DNA of 64,000 nt from the NCBI GenBank assembly GCA_009746045.1, contig RPFO01000333.1, forward strand, positions 1,799,964 through 1,863,963. Reading direction: 5' to 3'. Below are positions 34,780-43,977 of this stretch, one piece after another. The position numbers were made by a program, and so were the translations under genes. Positions within the stretch are counted from its first letter, which is position 1; every line of letters begins with the position of its first letter. The DNA comes from Mesostigma viride (lineage: Eukaryota > Streptophyta > Mesostigmatophyceae > Mesostigmatales > Mesostigmataceae). The notes under the pieces are model-generated. The model saw nothing but the letters and a program-made list of their open reading frames with translations. It ran no database searches and was not told the origin of the DNA.

Positions 34780-35770
34780 GCATGGCGCGCATGGGCGGCC
34801 GGCCGGCGCAGCTGGCATGCGGCGGGGCGGGGCTGTCGACGGGCGGCGGGGCAGGGCCGTCGGCGCACGGGGGGCCAGCGGCGCTGCCGGTGCGCGCGGG
34901 CGGCGGGCCGGCGCACCTGGCATGCGGCGGGGCAGGGCTGTCGACGGGCGGCGGGGCGGGGCAGTCGACGGGCGGCGGGGCAGGGCCAGCGGCGCTGCCG
35001 GCGCGCGTGGGCGGCGGGCCGGCGCAGCTGGCATGCGGCGGGGCGGGGCTGTCGACGGGCGGCGGGGCAGGGCTGTCGACGGGCGGCGGGGCAGGGCCGT
35101 CGGCGCGCGGGGGGCCAGCGGCGCTGCCGGCGCGCGCGGGCGGCGGGCCGGCGCACCTGGCATGCGGTGGGTCGGGGCTGTCGACGGGCGGCGGGGCGGG
35201 GCAGTCGACGGGCGGCGGGGCAGGGCCGTCAGCGCGCGGGGGGCCAGCGGCGCTGCCGGCGCGCGTGGGCGGCGGGCCGGCGCAGCTGGCATGCGGCGGG
35301 GCGGGGCAGTCGACGGGCGGCGGGGCGGGGCAGCCGGTGCGCGGCGGGGCGGCGCCGTCGGCGGGCGGCGAGGTGGCGCAGCCAGCGCGCAGCGAGGTGG
35401 CAGCGGCGGCGCAGCCTGCATGCGGCGGGGCAGGGCTGTCGACGGGCGGCGGGGCGGGGCAGTCGACGGGCGGCGGGGCAGGGCCGTCGGCGCGCGGGGG
35501 CCAGCGGCGCTGCCGGCGCGCATGGGCGGCGGGCCGGCGCAGCTGGCATGCGGCGGGGCGGGGCTGTCAACGGGCGGCGGGGCAGGGCCGTCGGCACGCG
35601 GGGGGCCAACGGCGCTGCCGGCGCGCGTGGGCGGCGGGCCGGCGCAGCTGGCATGCGGCGGGGCGGGGCAGCCTGTCGACGGGCTACGGGGCGGGGCAGC
35701 CGGCGCGCGGCGGGCCGGCGGCGCAGCCGGCGGGCAGCGGAGCGGCGGAGCGGCACAGCCGGTGCCTGAA
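34780..35770. repeat. GC-rich minisatellite in insert B, probably intronic
   Basis: Inverted counterpart of 20890-21890. It lies within the presumed intron 34735-35815, from CCTCCGAG|GTGAGA to CTTCTTCCAG. Small indels relative to A change the frames, which argues against it coding for protein. Confidence 0.85.
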
Positions 35771-35815
35771 AAACGCGGTCGCTCAATGAAGGTGCACCAC
35801 GCCGTCTTCTTCCAG

Positions 35816-37316
35816 GTACAGGGCAACACAGAGACCTGGTTGTCCTACCGGACCACGGAGTCCCAAAAGACGCCGTGGCAGCCCGCGGGGACTCGACAGG
35901 AAGGCGCGCCACGGTGCGGGAAGGCGATGACACAGCCATACAGGTTTGATGCGGAGGGGCGGCCGCTGTTTGGCGTCCGACTTGTGGATCCAGACCGCAT
36001 TCCGATGTTGCAGGACACCCCAGCCTTCGCACCATTGAACATGGAGTTTCTGGGGAAGGAGCTGGAGTCGATCAAAACAAGGGTCGAGAAGTTGCCCCAT
36101 GGCATCTGGCAGTGGTACTTTCCGCCCGACACCATCAAGCCAAACAAGGCCTTTTTTCGCAAGTCAAGTCCCACATGCCCCTGAGGAGGTGCCTGAGGAG
36201 TGGCGCCCTTTGCCGTGGCCATCTCGCGCGGACATCTCCGCCCTGCGTGAGCACGATGCAGCGCCTGAACCACCACCGACGCAAGAAGAGCACTTCATGG
36301 CGTTGGTCGACGCAGAGGCGGTGCGCGTCACCCCGCTGGTAGACCGAGTTCGTCATGATGGCCACACACAGCAGGAATGGGCGGCAGAAGACAGGGCCAT
36401 GGCAGCCAAGGTCGCTTACTTGAAGCGCATGCAAGGCGTTGAGAAAGGCTCCGCTGTTCTATACTGGCACCCTTCAGCTGGTATTCTCTGCAACTCGAAG
36501 CTCACGTGGACTCCAGTCCTCGTTGGCATCATCAAGGAGGTGGTTGCGAAGGAGGATGGCGGCCAACCTTCTATTGAGCTCTTTGTATACCGCGCTAAGC
36601 ATTTGCATGACACGTGGCACCCGTGGAATACAGACATTGCGCAATGGCCCCATCCGCCAACCACTGCGGCGCACACGGTGATCATCACCGCCTCAGACCT
36701 CGTCTTGACACAAGTGGTGGGCAAGCGAGGTCAGCCGCCCCATGGAGTCTCCTTGGGTGCGAACAAAAAGCTCACCAAGGAGTGCCTAAAGGCGCTGAAG
36801 GAGGTGCCCTATGACGCGGAACACCCGGTCGTGAAGTGGCAAGATGCTGAATGCTCAAAGGGCATCGTCGGCATGGCGAAGGCATGCTGGGAAGGCGTAA
36901 CGCTGCAGGTCAAGAGTGGCAGCCGCAACCTCGTAGGGCAAGTCGTGTGTCATTGGGCGTCGGAGCGTGTGACATCCGCGGACGGTCGCACCGAAAGCCG
37001 GGACGGCAGGTACCATGGTCGTGTCGCTGTTGTCGACACGCAAAACGACATGGTAGCCATGTACTGGGGTGCCCGTTGGGAGGAGGACGCGGTTTCTTGC
37101 GTGCCTCTCCACGAGCTGGAGGCACAGATCTGCGGGTGCCCCGGTGTGGTCGTCCCTGCGTTGCAAGCGCCGGATATCACCCTGGCCGAGGCTCGATTGC
37201 GCGAGATGGTTCCACCCAGCGACGTTGTGGCGGAGAACAACAACGCAGGCGCCTCCCGGCGTCGGAAGCGAGCGCTCATCCTTGCCGATGACGATGACGA
37301 CGACGACGACTGCTGA
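35816..37316 (+). CDS. Insert B gene 1, main 3' exon, unknown protein
   Basis: Plus-strand copy of the A exon: acceptor CTTCTTCCAG, first residues VQGNTETWLSY, stop TGA at 37314-37316 after the poly-Asp tail. A one-base excess in a T6 run (36152-36157) divides it into two frames. The upstream frame ends a few codons later at TGA, and the downstream frame continues ASQVPHAPEEVPEEW. The change is present in both copies, so it predates their separation or is tolerated by recoding. A few substitutions (for example Glu to Lys in GANKKLTKE) separate A and B. Function unknown. Confidence 0.55.
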
Positions 37317-37533
37317 AGCGCAAGCAGCGTTGTTGTCATTGAGCTGCTCATGTGCTGCTGCTGCTGCTGTGCTGCCATGCTACTGCTGCTGCATTGCTGC
37401 CGTGCTGCTGCTGTGCTATTGTGCTGATGTGTTGCTGCATTGCTGCCGTGCCGCTGATGTATTGCTGTCGTGCTGCTGTGTTGATGCACTGCTGCATTGC
37501 TGCCGTGCTGCTGAGCTAGTACTGCCTATTAGT

Positions 37534-37575
37534 GAATTTCCTATCAATGGACTATAGTCCACTGATAGGAAATTC
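37534..37575. other. 42-bp near-perfect palindrome in insert B
   Basis: Same palindrome as 19072-19113, 218 bases after the gene 1 stop. Conserved in both copies. Confidence 0.85.
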
Positions 37576-38536
37576 AGGAATCGGCATACTAAGTTGCTGC
37601 TGCGCTGACTTGTGCTCCTGCTATGCGGCCGTGTTGATGTGCTACAGTTGTGCTGCTGCTGTGCTACGGTCATGCTGCTGCTGTGTTGCTGGGCTGATGT
37701 GTTGTTGCATTGATGTAGTGGCTATTCATGTCCCACGTAGCTCCCACAAAAACCAGCATCTTCATTAAAACAATAAGTGGAAGCATACATGTGACACTAA
37801 TTGACATGCCCGGAGGCACGCCGTTCAAGGCCCTTCATGAAGTACGTTGCCCTAGAGGCAACCAAGACAAGGGTGGGTGGGTGGGGAGCAAAGAAAGAGG
37901 CCGACAAAACCAGCCAGAGCGGCTTTTAGTCGCAAAACCTCCCTTATCCCTAGCTAACTGACGTCATTAAACCCTTATGTTTAGTGGATGCTAGTAAGAC
38001 GCTAACCGTACAGACCGGGGGTAGAATATCCCGAATCTGCACGGCTAGTATTAAATAATGCGTAGGTTGTTCTTTTCAGGGGCACTGCACCTCACGCCCC
38101 GTTCCGCCCGGGTATAATCAACCCAAGCGCGGAACGCACATTTTATTTAATTCATTTTTCAACCATGCACTATATTGCATCTACTAATCACAAAAGCTCT
38201 AGCCAAACAGCTACGAGTAAACACTGCGACCTATAAGCCGCTCATCCAGCGGCCTCTTGTTCCCGCATTCACGTATAGAAGAAACTCCGTTCAAAGAACC
38301 CCGATTCATGTCCCACGTAGCTCCCACAAAAACCAGCATCTTCATTAAAACAATAAGTGGAAGCATACATGTGACACTAATTGACATGCCCGGAGGCACG
38401 CCGTTCAAGGCCCTTCATGAAGTACGTTGCCCAATCACCCCCGCCCTGGCTTTCCCTTGAAGCCGCACTCCACCTTGCTCGTTGTCACAAGTGACCGCCC
38501 TGCCGCAAAACGGGAGCCCCCCACATCGGGAGGCGT

Positions 38537-38830
38537 GTGCCCGGCGGCTGTGGATGCATGGCCAGGCCCAAAAAGGCCCAGCGCATTTGCACTGCGATTG
38601 CGCACGGCCAGCCTATCATGACCCCTCTCGGGGCCCCGAGTCGGTACCGCTATGGCCGTCTCCCCATAGACCCGGGGTGCTTCGAGAAAAAACGTGGACC
38701 TAGCCCAGGCCCCGCCAGCCCGGATGCCCGAGGCCACAGCCCCAGGCACCTGGCTGAACGAGAGTCCGTTCAGCCAAGACCGCATTCCCCCCCGAGGTTT
38801 CTATGCGTGGGGAAAAAATTTCTAGCTTAG
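38537..38830 (+). CDS. Open frame in the long cassette, unknown
   Basis: 97 codons beginning MPGGCGCMARPKKAQR, rich in Arg, Pro and Gly. It lies in the unique middle of the longer cassette. It overlaps other open frames of similar size (to about 39132) in this GC-rich DNA, so coding is doubtful. No domain recognised. Confidence 0.2.
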   Translation: MPGGCGCMARPKKAQRICTAIAHGQPIMTPLGAPSRYRYGRLPIDPGCFEKKRGPSPGPASPDARGHSPRHLAERESVQPRPHSPPRFLCVGKKFLA

Positions 38831-39131
38831 ACGCTTTTCCCATCGCCGTCCCCAGCCCCAACCACCCCCCCTCGGCGGAAGGCAATTGCAAAGTTTGCTG
38901 GCCAGCAGCAATTTCCGAAGAAAAAGCCGCAGGCCGCGGACCGAGACACGGGTCGCCAGTGCCAGCCATCCGGCTCCAACCCGGGGTGCAAGCATCCCCA
39001 GGTACGGAGCACCAGCTCGCGCACTGGGCCGACCAAGCGACAGTTGAGCACCTGTCACGGCATCCGGCCCACCAAAGACCCCAAGCTGGGGAAAAGGTGC
39101 GGACCGGAGGTAATCTTTTTCTTTTCTTTTA

Positions 39132-39202
39132 GTTAACCGGGCGAGGAACTACGCCTGGCCGGTTAACAACTGGAAGTCTCACCACTGGCCAAGTGGCCAG
39201 TG
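39132..39202. other. Two consecutive hairpins in the long cassette
   Basis: GTTAACCGG (39132-39140) pairs with CCGGTTAAC (39159-39167). CACTGGCC (39183-39190) pairs with GGCCAGTG (39195-39202) over an AAGT loop. Two perfect stems within 71 bp just before the Y block could be recombinase-binding or RNA structures. Confidence 0.6.
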
Positions 39203-40071
39203 CAACCAGTGCTTTTGGGATTTTGCTCCGCAGCACCCATAGCTGCGGCTGCCGCCGCAACGACAACGAGCAAAGAAAGAGGCCGACAAAACCAGCCAGA
39301 GCGGCTTTTAGTCGCAAAACCTCCCTTATCCCTAGCTAACTGACGTCATTAAACCCTTATGTTTAGTGGATGCTAGTAAGACGCTAACCGTACAGACCGG
39401 GGGTAGAATATCCCGAATCTGCACGGCTAGTATTAAATAATGCGTAGGTTGTTCTTTTCAGGGGCACTGCACCTCACGCCCCGTTCCGCCCGGGTATAAT
39501 CAACCCAAGCGCGGAACGCACATTTTATTTAATTCATTTTTCAACCATGCACTATATTGCATCTACTAATCACAAAAGCTCTAGCCAAACAGCTACGAGT
39601 AAACACTGCGACCTATAAGCCGCTCATCCAGCGGCCTCTTGTTCCCGCATTCACGTATAGAAGAAACTCCGTTCAAAGAACCCCGATTGTTCCGCTACTA
39701 CAATTTGCTACTGATGCCGCTGCTGGTGCTTTTTTGCATGTCAGTGCCCGCTATGTTCACACCACTGTTGCCGCGGTTGGTATCGCGTGATTTCCACCGG
39801 TTGTGCGTTGACATGTGTTACTCATGCATTTCCCCCTATATTTGGTAGCACGCGGTTTCGCGTTAGTTAGGTGCAGACAGCTGCATGTAGACAAACATCT
39901 TGTTTAAGTCGGTCAATTAACTGTTCTTGACGCATCATGGTCCAAGTCGACCGACCTGTAGGGACCAGTAGAGCAATTGTCTAGGAGAAAGAGCGTGATC
40001 GCTGCAGAAGCCGCGTGGCAGCCGTGGCTGCACCTGTAGTACGACCTGCATATATATGGATCATATATATG

Positions 40072-40196
40072 GATATGCTTTGACATGGCTCTGTATATAG
40101 GTTTATAGCTGGGCGTTTGCTTTGGTTTGAGTGATTTCACTCTGCTGTAAGTAATTATATTTTTAATATATATATGGATACTGTATTTGGATACTG
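40072..40196 (+). mobile_element. 5'-truncated LINE 3' tail inserted in B
   Basis: Relative to A, B has about 125 extra bases containing GACATGGCTCTGTATA, TTTATAGCTGGGCGTTTGCT and GTAAGTAATTATA, ending TTTTAATATATAT. The same sequence is the 3' untranslated end of the LINE at 58050-58935. Flanking ATATATATGGAT repeats look like a target duplication of 10-12 bp. This is a severely truncated retrotransposition event at an (AT)n target. Confidence 0.75.
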
Positions 40197-40702
40197 GGTT
40201 GTTTATCAATTCTGGTTTTAATTTATTTAGTGTACCTGGTGTTGGCATGCCAACTCAGTGCTAAACTACTTTATGCACAATGATGCAACTTGATGCTATA
40301 GTGACGTGCCACGATGTAACTTTATTAACTTCACCATTAGTCATGGGGTCAATAGGATTGCTCATTATGCCATGTTAACATGAACCATGGGTTACGTAAT
40401 AGTGAAAACAGTAATCATGATGCTCCACTTGAAGTCTCCAACATGGTCATGTTTGGAATTTTATTGATCATACTTACAATATATGAAAAGAGACAACAAA
40501 CGTGGAAGCATGGCACGCCGAGGCCGATAATATATGTGTGAAATATGAAAAGAGACAACATCTTTGGCAAGCATGATCATATCATGCTTGCCAAACATAT
40601 TAATGATATCGACCATGTCCAGAAACCATGTTTGCCAATGGTGCATTTAGGATACATTTGAAGCCGTGCAAATGTATCCTAATCCGGTAAAACCACCCAT
40701 GG

Positions 40703-43130
40703 CAGACGTGCCTGGGGAAGAGTCTTTAAGCATGGACTCACTACTTCTATCTGGCAACTCCAGCATGCCCAGCAGTAGCTCTGAGCCACCAATTACTGCT
40801 GTTGACAGCACCACAGCACCCTCTGTGAACCCTTCCACCCTCAGTGAAGCCAGGCCCACTTCACAACCTGGGGATTGCTTAACCAGGCAAGAGGTAGCTG
40901 GGTTGGAAGCATTAGCTCAGCCCCAAGGCACGAACCTGTCTGCCAAACCTCCCGCTCTGAGGTCCAAATTGGCAGTCGCCTTGCAAGCACTACACAGGTC
41001 ACATAAGCAACAAGCTGCTGTGGCCGCAGGGTTGGCAAAAGTCTCAGCTGTGTGCACTAGTCAGGACCCCTGGACCCTGGCAATAGACACTCAGGCACAG
41101 GTCAGTGTGATCAGTGCACAAGCCATCCCTGGTCTTGAGATTGCACCTTCATTTTGGGCACGGGTGCAGGATTTCTCAGGCCAAAGCTCACTGGATGTAG
41201 TGGGACAGGTGATGCTCCCTATACTTGGTATTCAGACACCCTTCCAGGTGGTGGAGGGGTACTCTGGTAACACCTTGTTGGGGGAACCTTTTGTATCCTA
41301 TCCTGGGGTGCTTATCTCAGCAAATGAGCTCAGTGTCACAGGGGTGGGTGCAGTTCCTCTGGACCACTTTAAAATCCCTCTCTCCAGTATTGTCCCTGGT
41401 ATGGATGCTGTCATCAAGGCAGTCAACACTCAGTATGCACCAGGGGAGATCCCTGATCTGGACAAGTTAGTGCACAGCCAGTTCCTCCATCCCTCAGCCT
41501 TTGGGCTGGGTAAGTGGGACATAGCCATGCACTCACCCCACCAAATCTCCCACGTCATACAAGAATGCAAAACACAAAAAGGGTTTACCAAGTGGCTGAT
41601 GGCCATTGTCCACCAAGCCAGGCAGGAATGGGTCCTGCCCAACCCCAAAAACCCTCAATACAAACCTCCTGTCACCCCTTCATGGGACGTGCCAGAGGGA
41701 GCCAAAAAGCTCAGATTAAAATTTGTTCTCAAACAAAAACCACAAAAAGTGGGCTCCCCAATCTTCCATGCCAGACCATGTGTCACAGAATTAAAGGGGA
41801 CATCCACACTGCCAAAAGGGGAAACATACACACCTGGGCTGCAACAAACCTCACTCAGGATCATGCTCTCCCTATTCCTCCACAACCTCAATGCAGGCCA
41901 AGACTATGTCTGCAAAGCCACTGATATTAAAAGGGCCTTTCTCAGGGGGGACCCAGAAAAGGCTGAATCTGTGTGGAAAGGGAAGGTGTACGTGGTAGAC
42001 ACCCCAGCTGTGTGGAAACCTTATATTGATGAGCCCCACCTTATCATCAACATTGGGGTGGAAGGGCTTGTCAGTGCCCCAAAAATTTTCAGAGACTCAG
42101 CAGAGGAAGTATTCAAAAAGCTCAAGGCCACGTATGATGACCTGGACCCATGCTTCTTTGTTGTACCCACCCCCTCTGGACTGCTGTTCTTTGTGTGGCA
42201 TGGAGATGACCAACTCATTTGTGGGCCTAGAGCTGAGGTGGAAAAATTTATTCAGCAGGTCCAGGAATCATATGAGATTGGCAAACAGGTGGAATTGAGC
42301 ACAACCCCCATCCAGTTCTGTGGCATCATGTTGCAGCTGCACAGGCAGCCAGATCAATGGGTCTGCTCTCTCTCTCCTCCTGCAGAATATATTCAAGATT
42401 GTCTAGATCTGCTGCATCACACCTGCCTCCCCTTACACATGTGTGCCACTGTTCAGGGCAAACTGGGGTGGTGGTCAGCCATTTGTGGGGCTCCCTTAGC
42501 TGTCATCAGCAGGGTCACCCACGATGTTCTAGTCAAAATCAAATGCAGTCACATCAGGAAGTTGATCCATGACTGTCCCCCCCTCATCCTCCATGGCCTG
42601 AATCTGATGGAAGACATCCACATCCAATGTGTCATGGACAGCTCCATGGAGAGCAGAACAATCAATCAGATGGGGCACGGGAATCAGGGCTGTTTTTTCT
42701 CACCAACAGGTCAGATTACATGTCCCTCACTTCCTGGTACAGCAGGCTACACCGCAGAAAACCTGGCAGCAGCAACTCAGCTGAATGTCGTGCTGTGGTG
42801 TCTGCTGCATTGCATGCTCGTTCCCTGCAGCACATGCTCACCTGGCTCCAAACCCAGGCAGGCAGCACATGCAATGTCATCTCACATCTCTATACTGACA
42901 GCCAATCTGTGATCAGTTTTCTAACCAAGAAATCTGTCTCTACTGCTGTCCACACTGACTTGGATTGGGTGATCCTCAAACAGGAGGCCACCTATTTTTC
43001 CAGCTGGACTCATGTGGATGATGAGGACAACCCAGCAGACGCTCTCACGAAGCTGCGGGATGCTGCTGGCCAACAGTACCAGCTCCTCTTCCAGAACATG
43101 AACCCCTATGATATCAGAGTCAGTGTTTGA
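40703..43130 (+). pseudogene. pol: Protease, reverse transcriptase and RNase H, one-base frame break
   Basis: The frame begins at the insert B boundary (ADVPGEESL) with a Ser-rich linker of about 120 residues. Protease-like motifs follow: LAIDTQAQVSVIS (Asp codon at 41086; DTQ in place of D[ST]G) and NTLLGEPFV. Reverse transcriptase has DIKRAFLRG (about 41922), GLVSAPKIF, WHGDDQLIC (about 42205) and FCGIMLQL. RNase H begins CVMDSS (about 42638). At the T6 run 42693-42698 the frame shifts by -1. The new frame completes RNase H with SAECRAV, LYTDSQSV and HVDDEDNPADALTK and stops at 43130. The order integrase-protease-reverse transcriptase is unusual for copia. Confidence 0.85.
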
Positions 43131-43504
43131 ATTAATGACTGGCCATAGCACAGTACACAACCATCACACCCCCTTACCACAGCGATAGCTGCTGGGCGCC
43201 ATAAAATTCAACACATTCGTTGTGGGGTGTGAGTGCTGGCTAGGTCAGATTTGTATCCATTTGCAGCTTGAGGACACAAGCTTTGTATCCATTTAATTAA
43301 TGTGTGCTTCAGTACCTGGCCAAACCAGCCAGCTGTGTACACCTTATTTAATGTGCAATATAACACCTGGCCAGAACAGCCAGCTGTAACCAACCTGGCT
43401 CAACCAGCCATGTCTCTTTTGTACCCCTAATCAACTTAAAAACAATAACAATAATGTTGGGGGTGCAGACCTGCATTAAGAAATAAATAATAAAACAATA
43501 CTGG
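43131..43504. other. Non-coding stretch between RNase H and the 3' LTR
   Basis: About 370 bp with repeated phrases TGGCCAAACCAGCCAGCTG and ACCTGGCCAGAACAGCC (three related copies). An A-rich run follows, then CAATACTGG before the LTR. No clear polypurine tract abuts the LTR; GTTGGGGGTG lies about 50 bases upstream. Confidence 0.6.
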
Positions 43505-43977
43505 AGTTAGTCTCCATGCTTTGCTGTAGACTAAGTCTCAAAGGCATTGTGAATACAACGTATGAATAAGCCTTGTAAACCCACGTTGGTATGTGAATAT
43601 AAATACCACGTGGGCTATGCAGATAGGATTGCTAGTCGAGTCGCATACGTTTCCCTAGATAGGTACTTTGGGTACTGAGGTACGTGACAGATGTCAGTAC
43701 CCAGTATACGTAGTGTCCTGTCATTGGACGGTACTAGAGTATCCTAGATAGGGACCGTACTGCAGCGTGCATTGATCTGTGATCGCACGATGCAGTGACT
43801 AGACAGCTACCTGTCATCGTGCGGCCTCGGGCCAACGGTCTGCACCCAACGGTCACTGGCGGCGCAGCCGGTGAGAGGAACGTTGATAAAGGGTAAACAT
43901 ATTTTCTAATGAACCAAGCAATTCATTGCTCCAAGCCTTCAGTGTTCTCAAGCAATATATCCCACCGCATTCTAACT
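43505..43977 (+). repeat. 3' LTR of the copia-type element
   Basis: 473 bp. Reading it against 15891-16363 I found no difference. It ends CTAACT followed by the GCTGG target copy and the resumed satellite monomer. CTGG precedes both LTRs, so a boundary four bases further out cannot be fully excluded. Confidence 0.95.

Larger units (their letters stand above)
37727..39688. mobile_element. Tandem cassette pair inserted in B
   Basis: Absent from A, where GGCTATT joins GTTCCGC directly (in inverted form). The arrangement is X (126 bp, 37727-37852), a 33-bp spacer, Y (421 bp, 37886-38306), X again (38307-38432), an 835-bp GC-rich middle, and Y again (39268-39688). ATT stands at the left junction, the Y/X junction and the right junction. 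This could be two tandemly integrated circular elements, a split-direct-repeat (A1-B1-A2-B2) retroelement remnant, or a tandem duplication with an internal deletion. No recombinase or reverse transcriptase frame is present. Confidence 0.75.
29335..40697 (+). mobile_element. Insert B: 11.4-kb copy of the same element, inverted to A
   Basis: It has the same 28-bp terminal repeats as A. CATGG at 29330-29334 and 40698-40702 makes a clean 5-bp target duplication. The direct-repeat type subterminus is on the left and the hairpin type on the right, the mirror of A. B is longer than A because of a 1962-bp tandem cassette (37727-39688), a LINE tail (about 40072-40196), a longer GCTGCGTG array and eight extra CAG codons. 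Gene 1 is on the plus strand and gene 2 on the minus strand. Exact removal with one target copy leaves the retrotransposon frame open. Confidence 0.9.
15891..43977 (+). mobile_element. Copia-type LTR retrotransposon split by two nested elements
   Basis: The ends are 473-bp direct repeats that appear identical. GCTGG at 15886-15890 and at 43978-43982 forms a 5-bp target duplication inside a satellite monomer. Coding pieces, all on the plus strand, are Gag N-terminus (16382-18026), Gag C-terminus plus integrase (27069-29334) and protease, reverse transcriptase and RNase H (40703-43130). They are separated by inserts A and B. Without A and B the element is about 7.7 kb, a normal size for copia elements. 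Reverse transcriptase motifs (DIKRAFLRG, WHGDDQLIC) and NPADALTK place it with Ty1/copia. Identical LTRs suggest recent insertion, unless gene conversion kept them alike. Confidence 0.9.

Noticed and set aside
18027-40697. A and B as an assembly artefact of one element placed twice
   Set aside because: They differ in repeat lengths, point changes, the cassette and LINE insertions, and have different flanks, so they appear to be two real copies; long reads would settle it.
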